DNA of 64,000 nt from Frondihabitans australicus (GCF_003634555.1 NZ_RBKS01000001.1:2790001-2854000), one strand, 5' to 3'. Numbered from the stretch's first letter, positions 9,065 through 22,956 are shown. Program-made: numbers and translations. Notes: generated by a model not told the origin, from the letters alone.

Positions 9065-9096
9065 GGGCCGCACCGCTATCCGGATGCGTGCGGCCC
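9065..9096 (-). promoter_or_regulatory. Hairpin in the pilB leader
   Basis: Perfect 9-base arms (9065-9073 and 9088-9096, GGGCCGCAC/GTGCGGCCC) enclose a 14-base loop containing CCGGAT, ending about 14 bases before the GGAGG of pilB. It could expose a GGA in a loop to an RNA-binding protein or act as a translation control hairpin. A riboswitch was looked for and not recognised. Confidence 0.35.
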
Positions 9097-9232
9097 TGCC
9101 CGACATGGGTGGTCAGGCTCAGCCAGCATCGCGTCTTCCCGAGGAGGGGGCCATATCCCAAAGGGAGTGGCACCCCTGCGGGGGTGACGGTCGCCGGGGA
9201 GGTGTTCCGCTGCTCCTGCGCCCGGACACGAC

Positions 9233-9268
9233 GAAGGCCCCGCCGCACGGATGTGCGACGGGGCCTTC
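9233..9268 (-). terminator. rpoC terminator
   Basis: Arms 9233-9248 and 9253-9268 pair at 15 of 16 positions around a GGAT loop, 12 bases beyond the rpoC stop. No clear T-run follows on the minus strand, but the stem is very stable and separates rpoBC from the pilus operon. The rest of the 9042-9280 gap holds the pilB leader. Confidence 0.7.
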
Positions 9269-9280
9269 GATCGTGACTGT

Positions 9281-13162
<3,882 letters not shown>

Positions 13163-13207
13163 TGTGTAATCCCTTTGTCGAAAAGTTTCTGTACCGGAGG
13201 GTGAGGC

Positions 13208-16200
13208 TTAGATCTCGTCGATGTTCGACGACTCGAAGCGGGAGGAGATGTTGATGCCGAGCTCTTCCGCAGCGCGGAACACCTCGTCGTCGTTGTCGCG
13301 GAGGCTGACCGTCGTGCCGTCGGCCGACAGCACCTCGACGTTCAGGCAGAGCGACTGCATCTCCTTGATGAGCACCTTGAAGGACTCGGGGATGCCGGGC
13401 TCCTGGATGTTCTCGCCCTTGACGATCGCCTCGTAGACCTTCACGCGGCCGAGGATGTCGTCGGACTTGATGGTCAGGAGCTCCTGCAGGGCGTACGCGG
13501 CGCCGTAGGCCTCGAGGGCCCACACCTCCATCTCGCCGAAGCGCTGGCCACCGAACTGCGCCTTACCACCCAGCGGCTGCTGCGTGATCATCGAGTACGG
13601 GCCGGTCGAACGAGCGTGGATCTTGTCGTCGACCAGGTGGTGCAGCTTCAGGATGTACATGTAGCCGACCGAGACGGGCTCGGGGAACGGCTCGCCGGAG
13701 CGGCCGTCGAAGAGCTGCGCCTTGCCGGACGAGCCGATGAGGCGCTCGCCGTCGCGGGTGACGAGGGTCGAGTCGAGCAGACCCGCGATCTCGTCCTCCG
13801 AGGCGCCGTCGAACACCGGGGTGGCGACCTTCGTGCCGGCAGGAGCCGAGAGGGCCTCCTTGGGCAGGTTCTCGGCCCACTCCTGGATCCCCTCGACGTT
13901 CCAGCCCTGCTTGGCGATCCACCCGAGGTGGATCTCGAGCACCTGGCCGAAGTTCATTCGACCGGGCACGCCCAGCGGGTTGAGGATGATGTCGACCGGG
14001 GTTCCGTCGGCGAGGAACGGCATGTCCTCCACGGGGAGGATCGTCGAGATGACGCCCTTGTTGCCGTGGCGGCCGGCGAGCTTGTCGCCCGCCGTGATCT
14101 TGCGCTTCTGGGCGATGTAGACGACCACGCGCTGGTTGACGCCGGAGCCGAGCTCGTCGTCGCCGTCCTGCGCGTCGAAGACCTTGACGCCGATGATGGT
14201 GCCCTGCTCGCCGTGCGGCACCTTGAGGGAGGTGTCGCGGACTTCGCGGCTCTTCTCGTTGAAGATCGCGCGCAGCAGGCGCTCCTCGGCGCTCAGCTCG
14301 GTCTCGCCCTTCGGCGTGACCTTGCCGACGAGGATGTCGCCGGGGCGGACCTCGGCGCCGATGCGGATGATGCCGCGCTCGTCGAGGTCGGCCAGCAGGT
14401 CGGGGCTGACGTTGGGGAGGTCACGGGTGATCTCCTCCTTACCCAGCTTCGTGTCGCGGGCGTCGACCTCGTACTCCTCGATGTGGATCGAGGAGAGCGT
14501 GTCGTCCTTCACCAGGTTCTGGCTCAGGATCATCGCGTCTTCGTAGTTGTAGCCCTCCCACGGCATGAACGCCACGAGGAGGTTCTTGCCGAGCGCGAGC
14601 TCGCCGTTCTCGGTCGCGGGACCGTCGGCGAGGACCTCGCCGACCTCGACGCGCTGGCCGGCGTCGACGATCACGCGGTGGTTGTACGACGCACCCTGGT
14701 TCGAGCGGTCGAACTTGCGCAGGTAGTAGTCCTGCGTGCCGCCCTCGTCGAGCTGTACGGTGACGACGTCGGCCGAGACCTCGGAGACGACACCGGCCTT
14801 CTCGGCGGTGACGACGTCGCCGGCGTCGATGGCGGTGTAGCCCTCCATGCCGGTGCCGACGAGCGGCGACTCGCTGCGGACCAGCGGGACCGCCTGGCGC
14901 TGCATGTTCGCACCCATGAGGGCGCGGTTCGCGTCGTCGTGCTCGAGGAACGGGATGAGCGACGTCGCGACCGACACCATCTGGCGCGGCGAGACGTCCA
15001 TGTAGTCGACCTCGTCCTTGCCGACGAGCTCGACCTCGCCGCCCTTCTTGCGGACGAGGACCTTCTCGTCGACGAAGTTGAACTTGTCGTCGAGAGGCGC
15101 GTTCGCCTGGGCGACGACGTAGTCGTCCTCCTCGGAGGCGGTGAGGTAGTCGATCGTCGTCGTGACGTTGCCCTTGTTCACGCGGCGGTACGGCGTCTCG
15201 ATGAAGCCGAAGGAGTTGATGCGGGCGAACGACGCGAGCGAGCCGATCAGACCGATGTTCGGGCCTTCAGGGGTCTCGATCGGGCACATGCGGCCGTAGT
15301 GCGACGGGTGGACGTCGCGGACCTCGACGCCGGCGCGCTCACGCGACAGACCGCCGGGGCCGAGGGCCGAGAGGCGGCGCTTGTGGGTCAGGCCCGACAG
15401 CGGGTTGTTCTGGTCCATGAACTGCGAGAGCTGCGAGGTGCCGAAGAACTCCTTGATCGCGGCGACGACGGGTCGCACGTTGATCAGGGTCTGCGGAGTG
15501 ATCGCCTCGATGTCCTGCGTGGTCATGCGCTCGCGGACGACGCGCTCCATGCGCGACAGACCGGTGCGGACCTGGTTCTGGATGAGCTCGCCGACGGCGC
15601 GGATGCGACGGTTGCCGAAGTGGTCGATGTCGTCGACGTCGAGGCGGATCTCGACCGGCTCGCCGTCGCGGACGCCGGAGATGGTCTTCTGCTCGGCGTG
15701 GAGCGACACCAGGTACTTGATGGTCTTGACGATGTCCTCGACCGTGAGCACCGAGTCGGTGAGCGGGGCGTCCATGCCCAGCTTGCGGTTGATCTTGTAG
15801 CGACCCACCTTGGCCAGGTCGTAGCGCTTCGGGTTGAAGTAGAAGTTGTCGAGGAGCGCGCGCGCGGCCTCGGCAGCGACCTGCTCGCCCGGACGGAGCT
15901 TGCGGTAGATGTCCTTGAGCGCTTCCTCCTTGGTGAGGATGGCGTCCTTCTCGAGGGTCGCCTCGATCGACGCAAAGCCCTTGAACTCCTCGAGGATCTC
16001 CTCGCTCGTGAGGCCGAGGGCCTTGAGGAAGACGGTGACGCTCTGCTTGCGCTTGCGGTCGATGCGCACGCCGACCTGGTCGCGCTTGTCGATCTCGAAC
16101 TCGAGCCAGGCGCCGCGCGACGGGATGATGCGCGACGAGTAGACGTCCTTGTCGGAGGTCTTCTCGGGCGTGCGGTCGAAGTAGACGCCGGGCGAGCGGA

Positions 16201-16699
16201 CGAGCTGCGACACGACGACGCGCTCGGTGCCGTTGATGATGAACGTGCCGCGCTCGGTCATGAGCGGGAAGTCGCCCATGAACACGGTCTGCGTCTTGAT
16301 CTCGCCGGTGAGGTGATTCATGAACTCGGCGTTCACGTACAGCGGGGCGGCGTAGGTCTTGCCGCGCTCCTTGCACTCGTCGATCGAGTACTTGGGCTCT
16401 TCGAGCTCAGGCGCCGTGAACGAGAGCTGCATGGTCTCGCCGAGGTCTTCGATCGGGGAGATCTCCTCGAAGATCTCCTCCAGGCCGGAGTTCACCGCGA
16501 GGTCGGTGCGGCCCTGGGCCTGACCCTCGGCCAACCGCGTCTTCCACACGTCGTTGCCGACGAGCCAGTCGAAGCTCTCCGTCTGGAGGGCCAGGAGGTC
16601 GGGGACGGTCAGCGTGTCGGTGATCTTCGCGAACGAGAGGCGCGATGCGGCGCGGCCGTTCTTCGGTGAATTGGTGGATGCGTTGGGCGCAGCAGCCAA
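13208..16699 (-). CDS. rpoB: DNA-directed RNA polymerase subunit beta
   Basis: A 1163-residue beta subunit of the usual actinobacterial length. The start is TTG at 16699 with GGAGG 8 bases upstream. The rifampicin pocket, roughly residues 415-450, reads [20 protein letters not shown] and then [16 protein letters not shown], which is the drug-sensitive form at the usual resistance positions (Asp in FMDQ, His in THKR, Ser in LSAL). Other landmarks are [10 protein letters not shown] and the C-terminal [21 protein letters not shown] that contacts beta-prime. It is the first gene of the rpoBC unit, with a long leader and a good promoter upstream. Confidence 0.98.
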   Translation of the reverse strand: MAAAPNASTNSPKNGRAASRLSFAKITDTLTVPDLLALQTESFDWLVGNDVWKTRLAEGQAQGRTDLAVNSGLEEIFEEISPIEDLGETMQLSFTAPELEEPKYSIDECKERGKTYAAPLYVNAEFMNHLTGEIKTQTVFMGDFPLMTERGTFIINGTERVVVSQLVRSPGVYFDRTPEKTSDKDVYSSRIIPSRGAWLEFEIDKRDQVGVRIDRKRKQSVTVFLKALGLTSEEILEEFKGFASIEATLEKDAILTKEEALKDIYRKLRPGEQVAAEAARALLDNFYFNPKRYDLAKVGRYKINRKLGMDAPLTDSVLTVEDIVKTIKYLVSLHAEQKTISGVRDGEPVEIRLDVDDIDHFGNRRIRAVGELIQNQVRTGLSRMERVVRERMTTQDIEAITPQTLINVRPVVAAIKEFFGTSQLSQFMDQNNPLSGLTHKRRLSALGPGGLSRERAGVEVRDVHPSHYGRMCPIETPEGPNIGLIGSLASFARINSFGFIETPYRRVNKGNVTTTIDYLTASEEDDYVVAQANAPLDDKFNFVDEKVLVRKKGGEVELVGKDEVDYMDVSPRQMVSVATSLIPFLEHDDANRALMGANMQRQAVPLVRSESPLVGTGMEGYTAIDAGDVVTAEKAGVVSEVSADVVTVQLDEGGTQDYYLRKFDRSNQGASYNHRVIVDAGQRVEVGEVLADGPATENGELALGKNLLVAFMPWEGYNYEDAMILSQNLVKDDTLSSIHIEEYEVDARDTKLGKEEITRDLPNVSPDLLADLDERGIIRIGAEVRPGDILVGKVTPKGETELSAEERLLRAIFNEKSREVRDTSLKVPHGEQGTIIGVKVFDAQDGDDELGSGVNQRVVVYIAQKRKITAGDKLAGRHGNKGVISTILPVEDMPFLADGTPVDIILNPLGVPGRMNFGQVLEIHLGWIAKQGWNVEGIQEWAENLPKEALSAPAGTKVATPVFDGASEDEIAGLLDSTLVTRDGERLIGSSGKAQLFDGRSGEPFPEPVSVGYMYILKLHHLVDDKIHARSTGPYSMITQQPLGGKAQFGGQRFGEMEVWALEAYGAAYALQELLTIKSDDILGRVKVYEAIVKGENIQEPGIPESFKVLIKEMQSLCLNVEVLSADGTTVSLRDNDDEVFRAAEELGINISSRFESSNIDEI

Positions 16700-16769
16700 G
16701 GAAACTACCTCCGTGGCCCCAAGAGGGACCTATGTCGTCTGTCGGACAGTACGTTGTGGTGTTCTGCTC

Positions 16770-16791
16770 AGGTGAGACTCTGCTCACCTGA
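16770..16791. promoter_or_regulatory. Inverted repeat in the rpoB leader
   Basis: CAGGTGAG and CTCACCTG are perfect 8-base arms around ACTCTG, about 70 bases before the rpoB start and inside the predicted transcript. It may be an operator or an RNA hairpin. Confidence 0.45.
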
Positions 16792-16920
16792 GGTCGTGCG
16801 ACCCCGGTGCCCTGGAGTCGTGAGACTCAGACGGGACAGCCACTGATTCGCCGCGATATTCGAATCAGGCTCCAGACGACCGCAATATGACGACTGAACG
16901 CACGGGTAGCGCAAGGGTCA

Positions 16921-16950
16921 AGCATAGTTCGACGCGACGCGCCTTGTCTA
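16921..16950 (-). promoter_or_regulatory. Candidate vegetative promoter of rpoB-rpoC
   Basis: On the minus strand, TAGACA (16945-16950), an 18-base spacer and TATGCT (16921-16926) make a near-consensus housekeeping promoter, giving a leader of about 215 bases. A second TTGACC lies just downstream and could serve another start. The 302-base gap 16700-17001 holds these, the inverted repeat at 16770-16791, and a small CGGCC hairpin (16989-17000) just after lysE; no ORF was seen in it. Confidence 0.6.
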
Positions 16951-17001
16951 CCTGATCGTTGACCTTTTTTGCGAACACCTGTATAAGCGGCCGAGCGGCC
17001 G

Positions 17002-17649
17002 TCACATTCCCACCGCCAGGTGCACTCCGAGGGCGACCATCACGACGGCGATGATCCCGTCGAGCACGCGCCAGGCTGCCGGCCGGGCGAAGACGGGGCG
17101 CAGGAGCCGCGCGCCGAATCCGAGCGCCGAGAACCACAGGAACGAGCCGAGGACCGCGCCCGCGGCGAAGAACCAGCGCGCGTCGGGCCCCTGGTGGTTG
17201 GCGACGGAGCCGAGGAACAGCACGGTGTCGAGGTACACGTGGGGGTTCAGCCACGTGAAGGCGAGGGCGGTGACGATCGCCTTTCGGAGGGCGGAGGTGT
17301 CGGATCCTGCGCCCCGGGGGTTCGTGACGTCGTCGGCGGGGTCGAGCGAGCCGGGTCGGAACGCGCGGCGGGCGGCCATCAGCCCATAGACGATGAGGAA
17401 CCCCGAGCCGATCACCCGGATCACGATCAGCGCGACCGGCGCCGCCTGGATCAGCGCGCCGATGCCGGCGACGCCCGCCGAGATGAGCACCGCGTCGGAG
17501 AGCGCGCAGATCGCGACGACCGGCGCGATGACCTTCGCCCGACCGGCGATGCCGAGCCGCAGCACGAACGCGTTCTGCGCGCCGATCGCCACGATGAGCG
17601 ACAGGCCGGTGGCGAGGCCGAGCAGGGCGGCGAGGGCGGGCGAGGTCAT
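17002..17649 (-). CDS. lysE: LysE/ArgO family amino acid exporter
   Basis: A 215-residue polytopic membrane protein. The start is the ATG at 17649 (MTSPALAALLGLATGLSLIV); the longer frame upstream runs into the divergent regulator and is rejected. The family signature IVAIGAQNAFVLRLG occurs at residues 17-31, and five to six hydrophobic segments are seen. The family exports basic amino acids (lysine, arginine) in response to intracellular excess. It is divergent from a LysG/ArgP-type regulator 69 bases away, the classic lysE-lysG arrangement described in Corynebacterium. Substrate is inferred from the pairing. Confidence 0.87.
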   Translation of the reverse strand: MTSPALAALLGLATGLSLIVAIGAQNAFVLRLGIAGRAKVIAPVVAICALSDAVLISAGVAGIGALIQAAPVALIVIRVIGSGFLIVYGLMAARRAFRPGSLDPADDVTNPRGAGSDTSALRKAIVTALAFTWLNPHVYLDTVLFLGSVANHQGPDARWFFAAGAVLGSFLWFSALGFGARLLRPVFARPAAWRVLDGIIAVVMVALGVHLAVGM

Positions 17650-17718
17650 GGCCCCCACGCTAGGGAGCGCGCTGCATGAAGTACAGCTCACTTTTCTGAT
17701 GCTGCGTAAGCTCTGCTT
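17650..17718. promoter_or_regulatory. Shared lysE-lysG control region
   Basis: This 69-base divergent gap is relatively AT-rich and includes AGTACAGCTCACTTTTCTGA and TGCGTAAGCTCTGCTTATGC, the second an imperfect dyad. By analogy with lysE-lysG the regulator would bind here. Confidence 0.4.
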
Positions 17719-18669
17719 ATGCAGACGGAGCAGCTCGAGACTCTCGCCGCCCTCGTCGACGAGGGCACGTTCGACGCCGCCGCCCGCAAGCTGCATGTCA
17801 CGCCGTCAGCCGTGTCGCAGCGCGTGAAGGCGATGGAGCAGCAGGCCGGCCGCGTCCTCGTGCAGCGCACCACGCCGGTCACGCTCACGGAGGCGGGCGA
17901 CGTCATGCTGCGCTTCGCACGGCAGGTGGCGCTGCTCGAGGCCGACACGCTCCGCGAGCTCGGCGGCGGTGACGATCAGGCCGCAGGATCAGACTCCCCT
18001 CCAGGCGACCGCCCGCCCGCCACCCGCATGCCCCTCGCCGTGAACGCCGACAGCCTCGCGACCTGGTTCCTCGCCTCGCTCGCCGGGCTCGGCGACGAGA
18101 TCGGCGTCGTGTTCGACCTCCACCGCGAGGACCAGGAGCACACCACGCGGCTCCTCCGCCAGGGCGCGGTCATGGCGGCGGTCACCTCGACGCGCGAGCC
18201 GGTGCAGGGCTGCGTCACGAGCCCGCTCGGGGCGATGAGGTATCGGGCGGTGTGCTCGCCGGGGTTCCGCGAGCGGTGGCTGGGCGGGGGTGGCGAGGCG
18301 GGCGCAGGATCGGACGGGGGCGTCTCGGCCGGGCTCCTGCGGGCCCGGGTGGTGCACTTCGACCGCAACGACGACCTGCAGGAGGCCTTTCTGCGGGAGC
18401 GTCTCGGCGCCCCGGGAGCGGGGCCGCGGCACTGCATCCCGACGTCGGACGACTTCGCCCGCGCTGTGGCGCTCGGGTTCGGGTGGGGCGTGCTGCCCGA
18501 GCAGCAGTGCCTGGGCCTCATCGCTTCGGGGGCCTTGGTCGAGCTCGCGCCGGAGTCGCCGCTCGACGTGCCTCTTTACTGGCAGCGGTGGAACCTGCGG
18601 TCGACGCTGCTCGACGCCGTGTCGGCGGCGGTGGCACGCGGGGCGGCGGAGTCGCTGCGGCCCCTCTAG
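17719..18669 (+). CDS. lysG: LysR-family regulator, ArgP/LysG type
   Basis: A 316-residue LysR-type regulator. The N-terminal winged helix-turn-helix is seen at residues 1-60 (ETLAALVDEGTFDAAARKLH, then VTPSAVSQRVKAMEQQAGRV), and an effector domain follows. The ArgP/LysG subgroup is supported by the QTEQLETLAALVDEGTF opening and by divergence from lysE. It probably senses lysine, arginine or a related basic amino acid and activates the exporter. A Gly/Asp/Ser-rich insertion near residues 87-105 is longer than usual for the family. Confidence 0.85.
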   Translation: MQTEQLETLAALVDEGTFDAAARKLHVTPSAVSQRVKAMEQQAGRVLVQRTTPVTLTEAGDVMLRFARQVALLEADTLRELGGGDDQAAGSDSPPGDRPPATRMPLAVNADSLATWFLASLAGLGDEIGVVFDLHREDQEHTTRLLRQGAVMAAVTSTREPVQGCVTSPLGAMRYRAVCSPGFRERWLGGGGEAGAGSDGGVSAGLLRARVVHFDRNDDLQEAFLRERLGAPGAGPRHCIPTSDDFARAVALGFGWGVLPEQQCLGLIASGALVELAPESPLDVPLYWQRWNLRSTLLDAVSAAVARGAAESLRPL

Positions 18670-18681
18670 CCGGTGCCGACC

Positions 18682-18739
18682 GCGACACAACGCGACAACT
18701 GCGACGCTCTGGCGCGTCGCAGGTGTCGCGTTGTGTCGC
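18682..18739. terminator. Bidirectional hairpin between lysG and the SDR gene
   Basis: Two 26-base arms (18682-18707 and 18714-18739) match at 25 of 26 positions with a 6-base loop. It lies exactly between convergent genes and can act for both strands. The internal pattern of repeated GCGACA and CAACGC words is unusual. Confidence 0.75.
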
Positions 18740-18748
18740 AGGAGGAGG

Positions 18749-19519
18749 TCAGGCGCGGGGCGCGACGAACTTCTCGGCGCCCCAGAGCGCAGCGCGCTTC
18801 GGCAGGAGGCCGACGGTGTGCGCCAGCAGCGAGTTGCGCGGGCCGTCGACGACGCTCGGCCGGCCCTGGGCGAGCGCGCGCTTGGCGGTCGCGATGAGCT
18901 GGTCGGTGGTGCGCTTGGACTCGCCCGCGAAGTCCTCGCCGGCGATCTCGAAGAACGGGGTGTCGGTCGGGCCGGGGCAGAGGGCGAGCACGCGGACGCC
19001 GGTGCCCTTGACCTCGTGCCACAGCGCCTCGGTGAAGGAGAGCACGAACGCCTTCGTGGCCCCATAGGTCGCCATCGTGGGCAGCGGCTGGTAGGCGGCG
19101 TTGCTCGCCACGTTCACGATGGTGCCGTGGTGCCGTGCGATCATGCCGGGCAGGAAGCGCTGCGAGAGCTCGGTGACGACCTCGCAGTTGAGCCGCACCA
19201 TGGCGCCGAGGCGGTCGGGGTCGGAGTCGGCGACGGCGGCGTGGGCTCCGAAGCCGGCGTTGTTCATGAGGAAGTCGACGGTGATGCCCGCGGCGGCGAC
19301 GTCGTCGAACAGCGCGCGGCTGGCGCCGTCCTCCCCCAGGTCGCGAGCCAGCACCGTGACCGTCACGCCCGACTCGGCCCGGATCACGTCGGCCAGCTCG
19401 GAGAGCTTCTGCTCGCTGCGGGCGACGAGGACGAGGTCGAGGCCGTCTGCGGCGAGGCGGCGGGCGAACGCGGCGCCGATGCCGGTCGAGGCTCCGGTGA
19501 TGAGGGCGGTGTCGGTCAT
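18749..19519 (-). CDS. Short-chain dehydrogenase/reductase
   Basis: A 256-residue classical SDR. The cofactor motif TGASTGIG is at residues 8-15, NNAG around residue 88, the catalytic Ser in VASNAAY, and the YxxxK pair in YGATKAF near residue 150. A PGPTDT motif follows the active site. The Arg after the second glycine-rich strand (VARSEQKL) suggests NADP(H) preference. The substrate is unknown. TAGCAT lies shortly before the ATG, so the leader is probably very short. The 178-base gap to the divergent kinase (19520-19697) holds no other gene. Confidence 0.88.
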   Translation of the reverse strand: MTDTALITGASTGIGAAFARRLAADGLDLVLVARSEQKLSELADVIRAESGVTVTVLARDLGEDGASRALFDDVAAAGITVDFLMNNAGFGAHAAVADSDPDRLGAMVRLNCEVVTELSQRFLPGMIARHHGTIVNVASNAAYQPLPTMATYGATKAFVLSFTEALWHEVKGTGVRVLALCPGPTDTPFFEIAGEDFAGESKRTTDQLIATAKRALAQGRPSVVDGPRNSLLAHTVGLLPKRAALWGAEKFVAPRA

Positions 19520-19697
19520 GCTGTGGATGCTATCGGGGCCGCCTGCATCGCTCGTCGACGAGTGCGCATCGCGATCGCAGACCCCCAGTTGACGGCTGTT
19601 TTCGCCGCTCGGGGGTGATTCCGGCGACGGCCGTTGTTATGTTCGAGGCGTCGCGCAGACCCCGAGAGCGCGACATCGTTCGACCTGGATCAGAAGA

Positions 19698-20945
19698 ATG
19701 TCACTTCGCGAGTCCGAGCTCGCGCCGGTCCCACGACGGCGTGGGCCGCTGAAGCCGCTCACGCGGCTCTCCATCGAGCGCATCATCGGCCGTTCGGTGG
19801 CCGTCTTCAGCGTCGTCTTCGGGGCGCAGGCCGTCCCCTTCGCCATCGGGCAGCAGGACGAGCTGAAGCAGCCCTGGGGCGCGGTGCTCGCGATCCTGCT
19901 CTTCGGGGGTCTTCTGCTGACGGCCGTCGCCGGCTTCAGCGCCCGCCTCGTGTCGACGATCACCGCCATCGTGCCGATCATGTTCGTGGTGGCACTGATC
20001 ACCTGGCCGCTCTCCGTGAGCGATCCCGCCGTCGTGCAGCCGGCGCCGCCCTGGCTCTGGTTCATCTGCAACATCGCCCTGGCCGCCGCGGTCGTCGCGT
20101 TCAGCCCGCAGGTGACGGCGGTCTATCTCGTGGTCGTGCCCGCCGTCTACGCCGTGGTGCGGACGACGCCCTCGGGCGGCGGGGCCGACGTGCTGCACGC
20201 CGTGCTCGACGCCGTGTTCACGGCGATCCTGGGCGCTGCGATCCTCATCCTGGCCGAGCTGCTGCGACGGGCCTCCGACGGCGCCGACGCCGCGCAGGCC
20301 GGCGCCGTGGCGCGCTACGCCGAGGCGGTGCGCCAGCACGCCACCGAGGTCGAGCGCACCACCGTCGACTCGATCGTGCACGACGGCGTGCTCACCGCCA
20401 TGCTCTCGGCGGCGCGGGCCTTCACGGCGCGCGACCGGACGCTGGCCGTGGGCATGGCCGAGGCGAGCATGAACCGCCTCGCGTCGGCGGCGGCGACCCC
20501 GCTCGCAGGATCCGGCGCAGTCCCCCTCACCCTGGTGCGCGACCGCCTCGAGAAGACCATCGAGCGCCTCGCCCTCGACGCCGCGATCACCCCGCCCGAC
20601 GACGCCGGAGACATCGAGCTCTCGGGCGAGGTCGCGCAGTCGCTCGGCGACGCGGCCGTGCAGGCGCTCGTGAACAGCCGCCAGCACGCCGGCGACGGTG
20701 TGAACCGGTGGGTGTCCGTGACCGGCGACAACGGTGTGGCCGTGATCCGGGTCGGCGACGACGGCGCGGGGTTCGACCCCTCGGTGCGCTCGGAGCGGCT
20801 CGGCGTGCGCGTGTCGATCCTGGAGCGCGTCGCGGCGTCCGGCGGCCGCGCCGAGATCGAGAGCGCTCCCGGCGAGGGCACGATCATCACGCTCCGCTGG
20901 CCGCACGAGATCCCCGCAGCGCGCGACACCGAGCTCGACGACTGA
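19698..20945 (+). CDS. Orphan sensor histidine kinase
   Basis: A 415-residue membrane kinase. Five or six hydrophobic segments lie within residues 30-190 with almost no extracellular domain. A dimerisation helix with the likely phospho-accepting His follows (TTVDSIVHDGVLTAMLSA, near residue 228). The C-terminal HATPase domain has an N-box-like QALVNSRQHA and a G-box VGDDGAGFD, near residues 320-355. The DxHDGVL form resembles NarL-associated kinases. No response regulator is adjacent; the nearest is at 24451-25137. A G-run (CTCGGGGGTGATTCC, from 19608) lies upstream, resembling the dyads before the surface protein genes. Confidence 0.8.
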   Translation: MSLRESELAPVPRRRGPLKPLTRLSIERIIGRSVAVFSVVFGAQAVPFAIGQQDELKQPWGAVLAILLFGGLLLTAVAGFSARLVSTITAIVPIMFVVALITWPLSVSDPAVVQPAPPWLWFICNIALAAAVVAFSPQVTAVYLVVVPAVYAVVRTTPSGGGADVLHAVLDAVFTAILGAAILILAELLRRASDGADAAQAGAVARYAEAVRQHATEVERTTVDSIVHDGVLTAMLSAARAFTARDRTLAVGMAEASMNRLASAAATPLAGSGAVPLTLVRDRLEKTIERLALDAAITPPDDAGDIELSGEVAQSLGDAAVQALVNSRQHAGDGVNRWVSVTGDNGVAVIRVGDDGAGFDPSVRSERLGVRVSILERVAASGGRAEIESAPGEGTIITLRWPHEIPAARDTELDD

Positions 20946-20961
20946 CCACGCGAGACGCGGC

Positions 20962-21000
20962 TCGGCCGCCGGACCTCCACCGGGGAGGCGCGGCGGCCGA
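20962..21000. terminator. Hairpin between the kinase and surface protein gene
   Basis: TCGGCCGCC (20962-20970) pairs with GGCGGCCGA (20992-21000), with an inner CCTCC/GGAGG stem. It lies between convergent genes and could terminate both. Confidence 0.6.
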
Positions 21001-21022
21001 AGGCGTCTGTCGGCGGCGAGGG

Positions 21023-22771
21023 TTACGCCCGGCGGCGGCGCCGGACTCCTGCGACCACGCTGAGCACGAGGCCGAGACCCAGCAGCGATCCGGCCACGCC
21101 GAGCGGGCCGACCACGTCGGTGCCGGTGTAGGCGAGCGACGACGCCGTGTTCACGGGCGTGACGTCGGTGGCGGCAGGAGCCACGGGACCCCCGGCCGGC
21201 GCACCGCCCGCACCCGTCGTGCCGCCGCCGTTCCCGCCCGTCCCGGTGCCGCCCGGCGTTCCGGGAGCGCCCGGGCCGGTCGTCCCGTTGCCCGGGCCGG
21301 TCGGAGCGCCGCCGGCCGGCTGCGCGGTGACGACGGCCCAGTAGTCGTTGCTCGCCGTGACGTTCGAGGCGGAGGTGACGCCGGTCGCCGTGACCGTGCC
21401 GATGTCGTGGTGGTCGCCCGCGGCCGCGGCCACGCCCGAGAGGGACGCGGTGCAGTCGAAGGTGGCGCCCACGGGGAAGTGGCCGGAGAACGAGGTGCCC
21501 GACGCCGGACCGCCGAGGGCGGTGAAGTCGCAGGTGAGGCCCGTCACCGTGCCGTTCGCCAGCACCTGGTCGGCGACCTGGACGTTCGTGAGGGCGTCGG
21601 TGCCGGTGTTGGTGACGACGTACTCGAGCGTCGCCTCGCCGTCGGCGGGGAGGGTGGCCGCGGTCGCCTCGGTGTCGGCCGCGTTGCCCAGGCTGTCGCC
21701 CTTCGTGATCGCGACGGCCGCGACCGGGTTCGTGCCGACTCCGGTGCCGCCGCCCGTCGCCTGCGTGGTGGCCGACTGGACGCTCTGCGCGTGCGGGGTG
21801 CCCGCCGTCACCCACGAGACGTTCGCCGTGTTGCGGAACGTCTGGGCCGGCGTGGTGTCACCGGTGGCAGCCGCGAGGCTCGCGGCGATGCGCACGCGGT
21901 AGACGTGGCCCGCCACCTGGGCGCCGAACGACGCCGTGAGCGAGGTCGTGGTGCACGACTGCGCAGTCGGCGTCGCCGCCGTTGCGGAGACGAACTGGCC
22001 CTGCGCGTTGAGCGTGCCGTTCTGGAACTGGATCGTCGAGCAGTCGTAGGTCCAGGTCTGGCCGGCCGGCACCGCGTCGCGGATCGTGGCCGAGTCGAAC
22101 GGCCCCTCGGGCGTCGTGACGTGGAAGATGAGGAAGTCGGTCGGGTCGGTGCGGCCCTGGTCGGCACGGGCGAACGAGCCGTACTTCGTGGGCGACGCGG
22201 TGCCGGCGGGCGTGCCACCGGTCGGCGTGACGACGGTGCTGAAGGTCTGCCCGTCGCCGGTCGTCGACGTGAATGTCGTCGGCACGCCCGCCGGGACGGC
22301 CTGGGCGTTGAAGTTCGAGGTGACGAAGGCGGTGCCGTGCGTCTCGAAGTGCTGCGACGCGTAGGCCGTCATGGTGAACGTGATGACCGCCGGCGACGTG
22401 CTCGACAGCGTCGCGTTGGCAACGATGGCGCCGGTGGCCGGGTCGCGCAGCGCGAAGCCGAGCGGCAGGTTCTTGAGGTACGAGCTCAGCGTCAGGGTGA
22501 ACGTGTCTCCCTCCTGCGTGCCGTCGGGGACCTTCCAGTCGATGTTGGTCGTGACCTGTCCGCCCTCGGCAGGGGAGGTCGGCGTGATCGAGACGTCGGT
22601 GATGGCTCCGGAGATCATCGCGGCGGAGGCCGGAGCCGACAGGCCGAGCGTGGCACCCGCGATCGCGAGAGCCGCCACGGCGAGCGCCGCGAGGACGCGC
22701 GGGGCGCGACGGTGCGACGGGGCTTCGGGCGAGGATGTACGGCGGGCGCGGGAGGGCAGCGCGATGGACAT
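21023..22771 (-). CDS. LAxTG-anchored surface protein, larger paralogue
   Basis: A 582-residue secreted wall protein. The ATG at 22771 has AAGG upstream and opens a long actinobacterial signal peptide ending in APASAA near residue 52. Residues 53-350 resemble the paired Ig-like domains of Sdr-type fibrinogen or collagen adhesins (ISGAITDVSITPTSPAEGGQ, DWKVPDGTQEGDTFTLTL). A DUF11-like domain follows (EYVVTNTGTDALTNVQVAD), then a Gly/Pro/Thr-rich stalk. The C-terminus is the sorting signal LAYTG, a hydrophobic span and RRRRR, suited to a class E sortase. It is probably a surface adhesin; the ligand is unknown. The sortase is not in the window. Confidence 0.85.
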   Translation of the reverse strand: MSIALPSRARRTSSPEAPSHRRAPRVLAALAVAALAIAGATLGLSAPASAAMISGAITDVSITPTSPAEGGQVTTNIDWKVPDGTQEGDTFTLTLSSYLKNLPLGFALRDPATGAIVANATLSSTSPAVITFTMTAYASQHFETHGTAFVTSNFNAQAVPAGVPTTFTSTTGDGQTFSTVVTPTGGTPAGTASPTKYGSFARADQGRTDPTDFLIFHVTTPEGPFDSATIRDAVPAGQTWTYDCSTIQFQNGTLNAQGQFVSATAATPTAQSCTTTSLTASFGAQVAGHVYRVRIAASLAAATGDTTPAQTFRNTANVSWVTAGTPHAQSVQSATTQATGGGTGVGTNPVAAVAITKGDSLGNAADTEATAATLPADGEATLEYVVTNTGTDALTNVQVADQVLANGTVTGLTCDFTALGGPASGTSFSGHFPVGATFDCTASLSGVAAAAGDHHDIGTVTATGVTSASNVTASNDYWAVVTAQPAGGAPTGPGNGTTGPGAPGTPGGTGTGGNGGGTTGAGGAPAGGPVAPAATDVTPVNTASSLAYTGTDVVGPLGVAGSLLGLGLVLSVVAGVRRRRRA

Positions 22772-22891
22772 GCAGGACCTTCGGGACTCGGGTAGCAGGC
22801 CCTGCTGGCCTCCGTGCGCGCGAAGGTCTTGGGTGGACGAGCGCGCGCGTGATCGTTGGGGGCCGACAGCGCCAGAGCGGGTGTGGTGCCA

Positions 22892-22912
22892 CCCTAGCCC
22901 CCGAACGGGGGT
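22892..22912 (-). promoter_or_regulatory. CCCCC-GGGGG dyad and -10-like box before the larger surface gene
   Basis: On the minus strand GACCCCCGTTCGGGGGCTA runs into TAGGGT, a possible -10, about 120 bases before the start. The same arrangement at nearly the same distance precedes the paralogue. Confidence 0.45.
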
Positions 22913-22956
22913 CGAGAGAAGAGAACCTGAGAAAGAGTCGTTCGCTCGTCGAACAG

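Noticed and set aside
9042-9232. A possible cyclic-di-GMP or other riboswitch in the pilB leader.
   Set aside because: The leader forms hairpins, but no core of a known riboswitch class could be recognised.
13470-13860. Rifampicin-resistance changes in rpoB.
   Set aside because: The rifampicin pocket (encoded near 15360-15450) has the sensitive residues at the common sites; nothing unusual was found in the rest of the gene.
19521-19556. CCCGATAG near the SDR gene start as a sixth sigma-28 promoter.
   Set aside because: The first base of the -10 box differs and no TAAC lies at the required distance. An ordinary TAGCAT -10 is more likely.
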